DNA of 64,000 bases, taken from the NCBI RefSeq assembly GCF_043729335.1, contig NZ_JAYTLQ010000026.1:62001-126000 (forward strand). The letters are read 5' to 3'. Positions 1 to 8,669 of the stretch are shown one piece after another. Within the stretch, counting starts at the first letter, position 1. Every line of letters starts with the position of its first letter. A program made the position numbers and the translations under genes. Below the pieces are notes generated by a model. That model searched no databases. It had not been told where the DNA came from and was given only the letters and a program-made list of their open reading frames with translations. The stretch is from Crenothrix sp043729335 (GTDB lineage Bacteria > Pseudomonadota > Gammaproteobacteria > Methylococcales > Methylomonadaceae).

Positions 1-1243
1 GTTCTTCAATGGATTTATTTTTGGTTAACCGTGTAGGTAATGGTTTGGTTTTTTCCCAGCGCGTATAAATAGGCATGAGCAGGAAAAAGCTGAAATAAAG
101 TGCGGTAAATAGTCGGGCAACAAGGGTAGCGCCAGGGGTAGCGGGCAAGGTACCCAGATAACCTAACACGACAAAGCTAATAACGAATATTGCCAACGCT
201 TTTTTGTAAATGCCACCACGGTATCGGATCGATCTAACCGGACTGCGATCCAGCCATGGCAATAAAAACAGGACGATAATAGAACCAAACATGCCAATAA
301 CGCCAGCGAACTTATCTGGAATAGCCCTTAAAATGGCATAAAACGGGGTAAAGTACCAGACAGGTGCAATATGCTCGGGAGTTTTCATGGAATCAGCGGG
401 AATAAAGTTTGCAGGTTCTAAAAAGTAACCTCCCATCTCCGGCCAGTAAAAAATAATCGTCGCAAAAAGCGTTAAAAATACGCCAACACCCACCAAATCC
501 TTTACGGTGTAATAAGGATGAAAGGGAATGCCGTCCAGGGGAATACCGTTAGCATCTTTAGTGTATTTAATTTCAATGCCATCAGGATTGTTAGAGCCCA
601 CTTCATGCAAGGCAACAATGTGCAAAAACACCAGTAATACTAAAGCCAGCGGTACCGCAATCACATGAAAAGCGAAGAAGCGGTTTAGCGTGGCATCAGA
701 GATAACATAATCGCCTCTGATCCACAGTGATAAATCGTCACCAATAATAGGGATGGCACTAAACAGCGAAATAATAACCTGTGCGCCCCAGTAAGACATC
801 TGTCCCCAGGGCAGTAAATAGCCCATGAATGATTCTGCCATTAGGGCGACAAACAACAGCATACCGAAAATCCAGATCAGCTCTCGCGGATGCTTAAACG
901 AGCCATAAAGCAAGCCTCTGAACATGTGCAGATAGACGACAATAAAAAATGCCGACGCTCCCGTTGAATGCATGTAGCGGATCAGCCAGCCCCAGTTAAC
1001 ATCGCGCATGATGTATTCAACGGAATCAAAAGCGAGCGCTGCATCTGGCTTGTAGTTAATGGTCAGCATGATACCGGTAAGGAACTGATTCACTAAAACC
1101 AGTAACGCTAACGAGCCAAAAAAGTACCAAAAATTAAAGTTTTTCGGCGCATAATACTGCGCCATGTGGCTGTTCCATAGATGAGCCAGTGGAAATCTAT
1201 CCAGAAACCAGTTACCGACTCCGGCAAAGCGATTTATTTTCAT
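1..1243 (-). CDS. petB: Cytochrome b of the bc1 complex, 3' end beyond window
   Basis: Quinol-oxidising, membrane-embedded core of the cytochrome bc1 complex. The translation from the ATG at 1243 begins MKINRFAGVGNWFLDR and carries the family landmarks in order: WGWLIRYMHSTGAS (first haem-ligand helix), GYLLPWGQMSYWGAQV, FFAFHVIAVPLAL (second haem helix) and a PEHIAPVWYF segment close to the PEWY quinol-site motif of the family. About 414 codons are visible and the frame is still open at base 1, so the C-terminus (and probably a cytochrome c1 gene) lies to the left. The start overlaps the petA stop as ATGA, so the two genes are translationally coupled. Identification is secure. Confidence 0.96.
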   Translation of the reverse strand, partial: MKINRFAGVGNWFLDRFPLAHLWNSHMAQYYAPKNFNFWYFFGSLALLVLVNQFLTGIMLTINYKPDAALAFDSVEYIMRDVNWGWLIRYMHSTGASAFFIVVYLHMFRGLLYGSFKHPRELIWIFGMLLFVALMAESFMGYLLPWGQMSYWGAQVIISLFSAIPIIGDDLSLWIRGDYVISDATLNRFFAFHVIAVPLALVLLVFLHIVALHEVGSNNPDGIEIKYTKDANGIPLDGIPFHPYYTVKDLVGVGVFLTLFATIIFYWPEMGGYFLEPANFIPADSMKTPEHIAPVWYFTPFYAILRAIPDKFAGVIGMFGSIIVLFLLPWLDRSPVRSIRYRGGIYKKALAIFVISFVVLGYLGTLPATPGATLVARLFTALYFSFFLLMPIYTRWEKTKPLPTRLTKNKSIEE

Positions 1244-1839
1244 GCTGCTTTCTCCTCTGTAGCTTCGCCAATAATTAACCGTGTGTCAGAGATATAACGA
1301 TAGGGAGGGATTTCTAAATTGGTGGGGGCAGGTACACCACTGTAGACTCGTCCGGCCAAATCAAACCTGGATCCGTGACACGGGCAGAAAAAACCGCCTT
1401 TCCATTTGGGTCCCAAATCAGCCGGGGCTATTTCAGGCCTAAAGGTGGGTGAGCAGCCTAAATGTGTGCATAAACCTAGCGCAACAAACAGTTCCGGCTT
1501 TATGGAGCGGAAACGGTTTTTGCTGGAAACCGGCTGCAAAGAGGCTTGCGAAAGAGGGTCACTTAATTGATCCTCTAAGCTTTTCAAGTCTTCAAGCGCT
1601 TTAGTTGTTCTATTAAGAATCCATACTGGTTTGCCACGCCACGCGACTCTAAGCAGTTGACCAGACTCCATTTTGCTAAGATCAACCTCAACAGGTGCAC
1701 CTGCTGCCATGGTCTTAACGCTAGGTTGCATTTGAGCCAAAAAAGGAATGGCCAAATAACCTGTGCCAACCGCGCCCACCACGGTCAATGCCGAGGTTAA
1801 AAACTGGCGCTTAGACTTATCGACGCCTTCATTAATCAT
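1240..1839 (-). CDS. petA: Ubiquinol-cytochrome c reductase Rieske iron-sulfur subunit
   Basis: Rieske 2Fe-2S subunit that passes electrons from ubiquinol to cytochrome c1 on the periplasmic face. 199 aa, the usual length for proteobacteria. An N-terminal twin-arginine-like KSKRQFLTSA followed by a hydrophobic segment (about residues 14-36) is the uncleaved Tat anchor. The cluster-binding boxes CTHLGC (124-129) and CPCHGS (152-157) are intact. The start is supported by AGGAG eight bases before the ATG. It is the first gene of the bc1 operon and is followed with a 4-base overlap by cytochrome b. Confidence 0.97.
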   Translation of the reverse strand: MINEGVDKSKRQFLTSALTVVGAVGTGYLAIPFLAQMQPSVKTMAAGAPVEVDLSKMESGQLLRVAWRGKPVWILNRTTKALEDLKSLEDQLSDPLSQASLQPVSSKNRFRSIKPELFVALGLCTHLGCSPTFRPEIAPADLGPKWKGGFFCPCHGSRFDLAGRVYSGVPAPTNLEIPPYRYISDTRLIIGEATEEKAA

Positions 1840-2360
1840 TATAGAACTCTCCTGGTTAGAATCGTGTCTTCGACAGCGTGTTTTTATTATTGCCGGTCAA
1901 TATACCACTAGAACACCGTGGATTTGAAGCGTTAGTCATGATTAATTTAGTCGGTATGCAGTTGTTTTTAGAGCTTCTCTAAACACGCGAAACACGGCTT
2001 GATGCTAAGTCCATGAACTTTAAAAAAATTATATTATTAATTTTGAGTCTTAAAACCCAGTAAAAATTCAGTAATTTGTGATTATTGTGCTAGCAACTCG
2101 GCCAAAAGCTAAAAGAATCAGCTATTAACTTAATGGTGGTTTTTGGATCGTTTTGCGAGTTTATCAATATGCAGGGACTCTTAAAAGAGAGTGTTAGTTT
2201 CCGGGCGCAGTTATTTTTAAGCTAACGATTTATAAATTTAAAGCATTAGATGCCTGGATTAACTTGCAAAATCTATAGGCGGTGGTAAAAAGAATAATGC
2301 AGGGCAGCATGGTTGAACGCGCAAAGCGCAGAAATAAATAATTGTTCAGGAGACGTGTCA
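1840..2360. other. Intergenic region between divergent petA and exonuclease genes
   Basis: About 520 AT-rich bases. Besides the petA promoter and the AGGAG at 2348-2352 ahead of the next gene, I see no conserved ORF, RNA gene or convincing terminator. Short open frames on the minus strand here have no family resemblance. Confidence 0.5.
1899..1928 (-). promoter_or_regulatory. Candidate sigma-70 promoter for petAB
   Basis: On the minus strand TTCAAA (-35) and TATATT (-10) are separated by 18 bp, about 60 bp upstream of the petA ATG. The -10 matches 5/6 and the -35 4/6 consensus positions. This was read by eye with no other support. Confidence 0.4.
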
Positions 2361-3737
2361 TTGACAGCTTTAATGCCAGCATTGGCGTTTGTAGATTTAG
2401 AAACCACCGGCGCATCGGCTACTAAAGATCGTATTACGGAAATTGGAATCGTGTTGGTTGATGAGCAGGGTGTTCGGGAATGGAGCCAATTGATTTATCC
2501 GCAAACCCGTATTCCTGGGTTTATTGAGCAACTGACCGGCATTAGTAACGATATGGTAGCGGATGCGCCGCGATTTGAAGCCGTTGCACAACAAGTAGAG
2601 ACGTTATTACAAGGGCGTTTGTTTATTGCTCATAATGCCCGCTTTGATTATAGTTTTCTGAAAAATGAATTTAAGCGTGTAGGCATGATTTTTCGGCCTA
2701 GCGTGTTGTGCACGGTAAAATTATCCAGAACCTTGTTTCCGCAACACGCCCATCATAATCTCGATAGTTTGATTGAAAGGCATGAATTACAGGTAGAAAG
2801 TCGTCACCGTGCATTGACAGACGCCCGGCTTATTTACCAGTTTTGGAACAAGTTGCCTGACTATTTTTCACAAGCGCTTATTAATACCACCGTTCAACAG
2901 TTGGTTAATCGTTCCAGCCTACCGTCGCATATTGATCCGTTGCTGATTTATGACCTTCCGGAAAGTCCAGGTGTTTATCTGTTTTATGGCGTTAACGAGC
3001 TGCCTTTGTATATAGGTAAAAGCGTGAATATTAAACAACGTGTGCTGTCGCATTTTTCAGCCGATCATCGGCATAACAAAGAAATGAGTCTGTCCCAGCA
3101 GTTACGCCGCATTGAATGGGTTGAAACAGCTGGCGAGTTAGGTGCTTTGTTGATGGAAGCCAAATTGATTAAGCAATTATTACCTATTTATAATCAACGC
3201 TTACGTCGTAAAAATGAACTGTGTGCTTGGCAATTACAACAAAGTGACCAGCTGCGGCCGGTGCTCAGCTGGGCAAATGATCTTAATAGCGGCACGCAGG
3301 ACAATCTTTACGGTTTATATCATAGCCAGCGCGACGCTCAAGCCGCGATGCGCGGTATTGCTAACGAGTATCAATTATGTTCGGGGGTGTTGGGTCTTGA
3401 AAAGGTTGCCAAAGGCAAGCCCTGTTTTGCTTATCAGCTTAAAAAATGTAAAGGCGCGTGTGTGGGAATCGAAAAGCCGCTGGATCATGCGGCACGGCTA
3501 CTGATTGCAATGCACAAACTTAAGCTGGCCTCTTGGCCATATTCAGGTGCCGTTGGCATTCGGGAAGGCAATGCTTTGCATGTGATTGATCATTGGTGTT
3601 ATTTAGGCACGGCAGAAAACAAGACGGAGGCGTACGATTTGTTAGGCGCGGGTCGACCTGAATTTGGTCGTGATACCTATATTTTACTGGTTAAAACTTT
3701 GAAAAAATCACAAGTGATAATGTTGAATTCGGTATAA
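2361..3737 (+). CDS. DnaQ-like 3'-5' exonuclease fused to a GIY-YIG nuclease domain
   Basis: Two-domain nuclease. The N-terminal part is a DEDDh exonuclease like the epsilon subunit of DNA polymerase III: FVDLETTG (ExoI), HNARFDYSFL (ExoII) and HRALTDARL (ExoIII). The C-terminal part begins with a GIY-YIG module (LPESPGVYLFYG...LYIGKS...R) as in UvrC and Cho, so a role in DNA repair is likely. This fused architecture is known in proteobacteria and is usually annotated as a polymerase III epsilon or exonuclease family protein. Longer reading from a TTG at 2313 is possible. I prefer the TTG at 2361 (458 aa) because AGGAG ends eight bases before it and the conserved domain begins about ten residues later; a GTG at 2355 lies too close to that site. 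It stands alone. Confidence 0.85.
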   Translation: MTALMPALAFVDLETTGASATKDRITEIGIVLVDEQGVREWSQLIYPQTRIPGFIEQLTGISNDMVADAPRFEAVAQQVETLLQGRLFIAHNARFDYSFLKNEFKRVGMIFRPSVLCTVKLSRTLFPQHAHHNLDSLIERHELQVESRHRALTDARLIYQFWNKLPDYFSQALINTTVQQLVNRSSLPSHIDPLLIYDLPESPGVYLFYGVNELPLYIGKSVNIKQRVLSHFSADHRHNKEMSLSQQLRRIEWVETAGELGALLMEAKLIKQLLPIYNQRLRRKNELCAWQLQQSDQLRPVLSWANDLNSGTQDNLYGLYHSQRDAQAAMRGIANEYQLCSGVLGLEKVAKGKPCFAYQLKKCKGACVGIEKPLDHAARLLIAMHKLKLASWPYSGAVGIREGNALHVIDHWCYLGTAENKTEAYDLLGAGRPEFGRDTYILLVKTLKKSQVIMLNSV

Positions 3738-3744
3738 GATGTTT

Positions 3745-3800
3745 TTCAAGGTTCAAGGTTCAAGGTTCAAGGTTCAAGGTTCAAGGTTCAAGGTTCAAGG
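3745..3800. repeat. Eight perfect tandem copies of the heptamer TTCAAGG
   Basis: Direct reading shows eight uninterrupted 7-bp units (56 bp) starting 8 bases after the exonuclease stop codon, between convergent genes. It is a variable-number-type microsatellite. No function can be inferred. Confidence 0.97.
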
Positions 3801-3841
3801 TTAAGACCTCACATAAATTTTATATGGGTAAAGAGTACGGG

Positions 3842-4384
3842 TTATCTGTAAATGTCTGAAACTGCTGTTTTAGCCAGTTTTTGTTCTACGGTAATCACTG
3901 CTCTATTCAAAACGCCCAGATTTTTTTCTTCAATAATCTGTATGCCCATCACATAAAATATCGGCATCCACAACGGATTAATCAACAGGCCACCGAGTAT
4001 GCTTTTAAACGTGCGTTTCCGGTTTTTTAAAATATTGTAAGATTCACTCAAGGGGGGCATGGGGTGTTCTACGAATACGGCGGTAATAGGGTAAAGCCTG
4101 GCTTTATCGCTATACTCAATCTGCGCTAAAGACTCACGCAGCTTACGCTCCATATTATGATAATTTCTGCGTGCCAAGCTTGAGGTAATCGCAAAAGTCA
4201 GCGCAACCAGCGGTAGGATAATATGAGGGGGTGCAACCGGCGCAAAAGTTGAGGACAGCATGACAATACAAAGTCCCAGCATCAAAATATCCTCACCGCG
4301 CTCAACATCTCGATCAATGCCTTCAACAATAGCATTAACCGGATTTTTACAGGGCTGGTTTAAATAATGGGTTGTTTTGGCCAT
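3842..4384 (-). CDS. Hypothetical membrane protein, 180 aa
   Basis: I do not recognise a family. Two hydrophobic segments lie near residues 33-75 (LMLGLCIVMLSSTF and HIILPLVALTFAIT), followed by a basic, helical cytoplasmic-looking stretch. A third hydrophobic segment lies near residues 130-150 (ILGGLLINPLWMPIFYVMG), and a charged tail ends the protein. AAGGA lies shortly upstream of the ATG and supports the start. It stands alone between an exonuclease and a flavoprotein gene, so context gives no clue. Confidence 0.7.
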   Translation of the reverse strand: MAKTTHYLNQPCKNPVNAIVEGIDRDVERGEDILMLGLCIVMLSSTFAPVAPPHIILPLVALTFAITSSLARRNYHNMERKLRESLAQIEYSDKARLYPITAVFVEHPMPPLSESYNILKNRKRTFKSILGGLLINPLWMPIFYVMGIQIIEEKNLGVLNRAVITVEQKLAKTAVSDIYR

Positions 4385-4646
4385 GAGGTTTTCCTTGCGG
4401 ATATACCCTTGATATAACTTTTACTGGCCAAAAGTCAAATAAGCTTAGGTGGGCAAAAATCACTTTATGCTGTGCACAGAAAGCCCAAAGACAAAAAATC
4501 ATAACAGCAACGTCATTAACATCAAGCAGCAGATTTTCATATAAAGCTGTCTTATGTGCGTGCCAATTTCTAAGGTCTAAGTGATTACTTTTACAGTACA
4601 ATACACGGCCATACGAAAGCGTAGCGCGTTACCGGATTAATAATAC

Positions 4647-6251
4647 ATGCTTAGAATCACCGAACTTAGACTGCCGCTCAACCATACCGATGCTGAACTT
4701 AAATCAGCCATCCTCAGCAAACTTAATATTGCCGACGACAAGCTGCTGTCTTACACCGTGTTCCGCCGCGCGTTTGATGCCCGCAAAAAACACGACATCA
4801 AACTGATTTACACGATAGATTTGCTCGCCAGCAACGAAGACGACATCCTAAAAAACTTGGCAGCTGACCTGCAAGTATCAACAACACCGGATACCTCCTA
4901 TCATGAAGTAAGCCGCGCACCCGCTAATCTAAAAACAAGGCCGATCGTAATAGGCACTGGCCCATGCGGTTTATTTGCCGGATTAATATTGGCACAAATG
5001 GGTTTTAATCCCATTATTTTAGAACGTGGAAAAGCAGTGCGCGAACGCACCAAAGATACTTTTGGATTATGGCGCAAAGGCATTTTTAACCCAGAATCCA
5101 ACGTGCAATTTGGTGAAGGTGGTGCTGGCACTTTTTCCGACGGCAAGTTGTATACGCAAATCAAAGATCCTAAGCATTATGGCCGCAAAGTGCTGGAAGA
5201 ATTCGTTAAAGCCGGTGCGCCGCCAGAAATTTTATACGTCAGCAAACCGCATATCGGTACGTTTAAACTGGTATCAATGGTAGAAGACATGCGTACCAGC
5301 ATCGAAGCCTTGGGGGGTGAAATCCGCTTCTCCAGCCGCGTTGATGACCTGTTAATTGATAACGGCCAAGTGCAAGGCGTGCAGCTTTCCAGTGGCGAAA
5401 TCCTCCACAGCAGCCATGTTGTATTAGCCGTCGGCCACAGCGCCCGTGATACCTTTAAAATGCTTTATGAGCGCGGGGTTTATGTGGAAGCCAAGCCATT
5501 TTCAATCGGTTTTCGTATCGAACACCCGCAATCCATTATAGATAACTGCCAGTTTGGTGATAACGCGGGCAATGAAATACTTGGCGCTGCCGACTACAAA
5601 CTGGCGCACCACTGTACTAATGGCCGCTCGGTGTACAGCTTTTGCATGTGCCCAGGCGGCACAGTGGTTGCGGCGACATCAGAAGCAGGCCATGTGGTCA
5701 CCAACGGTATGAGCCAATATTCGCGTAACGAACGCAATGCCAACAGTGGTATCGTCGTGGGCATTACACCAGAAGATTATCCTGGTAATCCGCTTGCAGG
5801 TATTGATTTACAGCGTCGTTTAGAAGCCCATGCCTTTACCTTAGGTGGTGGTACGTATGCAGCACCTGGTCAATTGGTCGGTGACTTTCTGGCGCAACGG
5901 CCTTCTACCGAATGGGGGCAAGTGCTGCCGTCATACACGCCGGGCGTACAGTTGGGCGATTTAAGTTCTGCCTTACCCGGTTATGCTATTGATGCTATCC
6001 GTGAGGCACTGCCGGTATTCGACAAGAAAATAAAAGGTTTCGCCATGCACGATGCCTTGTTAACCGGTGTAGAAACCCGTACTTCCTCACCGATACGCAT
6101 CAAGCGTAACGATGATTGCCAAAGCCTAAATACCAAAGGCCTGTATCCGGCGGGCGAAGGGGCGGGTTATGCGGGGGGGATTTTGTCTGCGGCGGTAGAT
6201 GGCATTAAAGTTGCCGAAGCGGTCGCTATCAATATAATCAGCATGAGTTAA
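4647..6251 (+). CDS. FAD-dependent dehydrogenase of the COG2509 type
   Basis: Flavoprotein of uncertain substrate. An N-terminal region of about 90 residues precedes the Rossmann FAD-binding motif VIGTGPCGLFAGL near residue 101. Then come VQFGEGGAGTFSDGKLYT, typical of this family, and a C-terminal FAD-contact region KGLYPAGEGAGYAGGI. At 534 aa it has the length usual for NAD(FAD)-utilising dehydrogenases grouped as COG2509, whose physiological reaction is not established. Monocistronic by appearance; the hslVU operon begins 150 bases downstream with its own promoter. Confidence 0.8.
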   Translation: MLRITELRLPLNHTDAELKSAILSKLNIADDKLLSYTVFRRAFDARKKHDIKLIYTIDLLASNEDDILKNLAADLQVSTTPDTSYHEVSRAPANLKTRPIVIGTGPCGLFAGLILAQMGFNPIILERGKAVRERTKDTFGLWRKGIFNPESNVQFGEGGAGTFSDGKLYTQIKDPKHYGRKVLEEFVKAGAPPEILYVSKPHIGTFKLVSMVEDMRTSIEALGGEIRFSSRVDDLLIDNGQVQGVQLSSGEILHSSHVVLAVGHSARDTFKMLYERGVYVEAKPFSIGFRIEHPQSIIDNCQFGDNAGNEILGAADYKLAHHCTNGRSVYSFCMCPGGTVVAATSEAGHVVTNGMSQYSRNERNANSGIVVGITPEDYPGNPLAGIDLQRRLEAHAFTLGGGTYAAPGQLVGDFLAQRPSTEWGQVLPSYTPGVQLGDLSSALPGYAIDAIREALPVFDKKIKGFAMHDALLTGVETRTSSPIRIKRNDDCQSLNTKGLYPAGEGAGYAGGILSAAVDGIKVAEAVAINIISMS

Positions 6252-6267
6252 AAAGAAGAGAACATGC

Positions 6268-6292
6268 ATCTTTTACTTGAGTTCTAAAAGAT
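6268..6292. repeat. Inverted repeat overlapping the hslV promoter
   Basis: ATCTTTTA and TAAAAGAT form a perfect 8-bp stem with a 9-base loop. The -35 of the heat-shock promoter lies in the loop. It may be the end of the upstream transcript or an operator. Confidence 0.55.
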
Positions 6293-6303
6293 AGCACCCA
6301 TAT
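6276..6303 (+). promoter_or_regulatory. Sigma-32 (heat-shock) type promoter of hslVU
   Basis: CTTGAGT, a 14-bp spacer and CCCATAT closely match the RpoH consensus (CTTGAAA, 13-15 bp, CCCATNT). It lies about 100 bp upstream of the hslV start, as expected for an operon under RpoH control in gammaproteobacteria. Confidence 0.7.
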
Positions 6304-6401
6304 TAATAGCACGGCACAGCCGCAGGTCATTTTTTTCCACAATCCACCTAAGACCCTGTAGAATTAATGCAGGTATTTAGCAACTTCAGGATAACAATAA
6401 A

Positions 6402-6947
6402 GTGTTTAGAGGAACAACCATACTCTCTGTGCGCAGAGGCGATAAAGTAGTGATTGGCGGCGACGGTCAGGTCACTTTAGGCAATACCGTCATGAAAGGC
6501 AACGCCCGTAAAGTACGGCGCTTGTACAATGATAAAGTCATCGCAGGCTTTGCAGGCGCGACCGCCGATGCCTTCACCCTGTTTGAACATTTTGAGGGCA
6601 AGCTAGAAAAGCATCGCGGCAATTTAACGCGTGCTGCCGTAGAAATGGCCAAAGACTGGCGTACCGACCGCGCATTACGCAAACTGGAAGCCTTGTTAAC
6701 CATTGCCGATTCCAGAACTTCGCTGATAATTTCAGGTACCGGTGATGTCATCGAACCTGAAAACAACTTAATGGCGATAGGCTCTGGCGGGGCATTTGCC
6801 CAGGCTGCTGCCCGTGCGTTGTTGGAAAATACTGATCTTAGCGCACGCGAGATTGTTGAGCGTGCCTTGAACATCGCCGCTGATATTTGTATTTACACCA
6901 ACCACAATCTGCGCATAGAAGAACTAGACGCCGAACCTAACGAGTAG
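6402..6947 (+). CDS. hslV: ATP-dependent protease proteolytic subunit HslV
   Basis: Threonine peptidase forming the HslUV (ClpQY) chamber. The start is a GTG (MFRGTTILSVRR); maturation would expose the catalytic threonine of TTILSVRRG (residue 5). VVIGGDGQVTLG and GSGGAFAQAAARAL are characteristic. 181 aa matches the family. AGGA lies about 10 bases before the GTG, and no in-frame ATG is available upstream. hslU follows after 4 bases. Confidence 0.97.
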   Translation: MFRGTTILSVRRGDKVVIGGDGQVTLGNTVMKGNARKVRRLYNDKVIAGFAGATADAFTLFEHFEGKLEKHRGNLTRAAVEMAKDWRTDRALRKLEALLTIADSRTSLIISGTGDVIEPENNLMAIGSGGAFAQAAARALLENTDLSAREIVERALNIAADICIYTNHNLRIEELDAEPNE

Positions 6948-6951
6948 CCGC

Positions 6952-8277
6952 ATGACACACATGACCCCCAAAGAAATAGTAAGCGAACTGGATAAGCACA
7001 TCGTTGGCCAAGACAGCGCCAAACGCTCGGTTGCCATTGCACTTCGAAATCGTTGGCGTAGACAGCAGGTTGATCCTGCTTTGCGTGATGAAATTACCCC
7101 CAAAAACATTTTAATGATCGGGCCAACCGGTGTCGGCAAAACTGAAATTGCCCGTCGCTTAGCACGTTTAGCCAATGCACCGTTTATTAAAATAGAAGCC
7201 ACTAAATTTACCGAAGTGGGTTATGTAGGCCGTGACGTCGAATCCATTATTCGCGATTTAGTCGATAGCGCCGTTAAGATGACACGCATTGCCGAGATGG
7301 AAAAAGTGCAATCTCGTGCTTTTGATGCCGCCGAAGATCGTGTTTTGGATATTTTATTGCCGCGTGCCGATGGCGGCATGTTATCGGACACCGAAGCCGG
7401 CACCCGCCAAAAAATGCGTAAAAAACTGCGTGAAGGCGATCTGAACGACAAGGACATCGACGTGGAAGTGCATGTATCACCGGTAGGTGTGGAAATCATG
7501 GCACCTCCTGGCATGGAAGAAATGACCAGCCAGTTGCAAGGCATGTTCCAGAATATGGGTTCAGGCAAAACCCGTTCGCGCAAGATGAAAGTCAGCAAAG
7601 CGTTGAAAGTGTTACAGGAAGAAGAGGCCGGCAAGTTGCTTAACGATGAAGAAATCAAGATACGCGCGGTAGAAGCGGTAGAACAAAATGGTATCGTGTT
7701 TTTGGATGAAATCGACAAAATCTGTAAGCGTTCCGAGCATGGCGGCGGGGGCGGTGAAGTATCGCGTGAAGGCGTACAACGTGATTTGTTGCCTTTAGTG
7801 GAAGGCAGTACGGTCAGCACTAAATACGGCGCCATTAAAACCGACCATATATTGTTTATTGCGTCAGGTGCTTTCCATGTCGCCAAGCCTTCAGATTTAA
7901 TTCCTGAGTTACAAGGCCGTTTCCCAATCCGTGTTGAACTCAGTGCGTTGTCGGCAGATGATTTCGTACGTATTTTGACTGAGCCTAATGCGTCTTTAAC
8001 GGAACAGTACCGTGCCCTGCTGGCCACTGAAGGTTTGGAGCTGAGCTTTACCGAAGACGGTATTAAACGTATTGCACAAATGGGCTGGCAAGTGAATGAA
8101 ACCACCGAAAATATTGGTGCCAGACGCTTGCACACCATGCTGGAAAAGTTGCTGGAAGAAATCTCTTATAACGCACCGGATTTGGTAGATAAAACTGTGG
8201 TGGTGGATGCGGCGTATGTTAATTTGCATCTGACGACGTTGGTTGAGGATGAGGATTTGAGTCGGTATATTTTGTAG
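6952..8277 (+). CDS. hslU: HslU ATPase, unfoldase subunit of HslUV
   Basis: AAA+ ATPase that unfolds substrates and feeds them to HslV. The Walker A is GPTGVGKTE (about residue 57), then TKFTEVGYVGRDVESIIRDL, the pore-loop region, and a long inserted I-domain between about residues 110 and 240. Walker B is GIVFLDEIDKI, with sensor and arginine-finger segments LQGRFPIRVEL and ETTENIGARRLHT. 441 aa is full length. Four bases separate it from hslV, so the two form an operon. Confidence 0.98.
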   Translation: MTHMTPKEIVSELDKHIVGQDSAKRSVAIALRNRWRRQQVDPALRDEITPKNILMIGPTGVGKTEIARRLARLANAPFIKIEATKFTEVGYVGRDVESIIRDLVDSAVKMTRIAEMEKVQSRAFDAAEDRVLDILLPRADGGMLSDTEAGTRQKMRKKLREGDLNDKDIDVEVHVSPVGVEIMAPPGMEEMTSQLQGMFQNMGSGKTRSRKMKVSKALKVLQEEEAGKLLNDEEIKIRAVEAVEQNGIVFLDEIDKICKRSEHGGGGGEVSREGVQRDLLPLVEGSTVSTKYGAIKTDHILFIASGAFHVAKPSDLIPELQGRFPIRVELSALSADDFVRILTEPNASLTEQYRALLATEGLELSFTEDGIKRIAQMGWQVNETTENIGARRLHTMLEKLLEEISYNAPDLVDKTVVVDAAYVNLHLTTLVEDEDLSRYIL

Positions 8278-8292
8278 TTAGCTTGGTTAGGA

Positions 8293-8521
8293 CGACATTC
8301 CGCACCCCTATTAGCGCATATTTATCGATAAAAATATATAATAATCATATTATTATATAGGATATCGAGAAAAAATAAATAATCAATAACTTACGATTTA
8401 TTCCTAGAAATATTTGTTTTTCAATAGGTTAAGAAATATCAATTTAGGGGAATTAGTGATTTGCTAAAATAAATCAAATTAAATTATTTTAATATCAATT
8501 AGTTAAGGGTACGGAATGTCG
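8293..8521. mobile_element. Small AT-rich element with terminal inverted repeats (MITE-like)
   Basis: Left end CGACATTCCGCACCCCT (8293-8309) and right end (8505-8521, read on the minus strand) CGACATTCCGTACCCTT match at 15 of 17 positions. The 195 bases between are very AT-rich and hold no ORF. The right end abuts the first base of the truncated DUF599 fragment. I see no target-site duplication. The pattern fits a non-autonomous transposable element or an IS remnant of unknown family. Confidence 0.6.
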
Positions 8522-8522
8522 G

Positions 8523-8661
8523 CTACTGGATTTCTTCATTGCTTTTTACTGCTTTACCATGGCCATACGTTTTTTCAATCATGTCGGTTATATGATTAAT
8601 CTGCCTGGCAACGCTAGTGCTAATAATAGCGCTTGCTATCCTCGACAAGACACCGAGCTGA
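8523..8661 (+). pseudogene. DUF599 gene remnant with 5' and internal deletions
   Basis: Frame 1 reads LLDFFIAFYCFTMAIRFFN followed by HVGYMINLPGN, matching the middle of the intact DUF599 protein encoded at 20112-20753. A shifted frame then reads ALAILDKTPS and stop, matching that protein's C-terminus (ELAMLDRTPS). About 40 codons between these segments and the whole N-terminus are missing, so it cannot be functional. Nucleotide similarity to the intact gene is visibly high. It lies between a MITE-like element and psiE. Confidence 0.8.
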
Positions 8662-8669
8662 GCAATATA

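Noticed and set aside
3745..3800. Heptamer array as a CRISPR-like repeat
   Set aside because: Units are 7 bp, contiguous and without spacers.
4347..4601. 84-codon minus-strand frame upstream of the 180-aa membrane protein
   Set aside because: No family likeness, overlaps the start of the membrane protein gene, no ribosome site.
7221..8138. 305-codon minus-strand frame inside hslU
   Set aside because: Antisense shadow of a well-conserved gene; serine-rich translation without family features.
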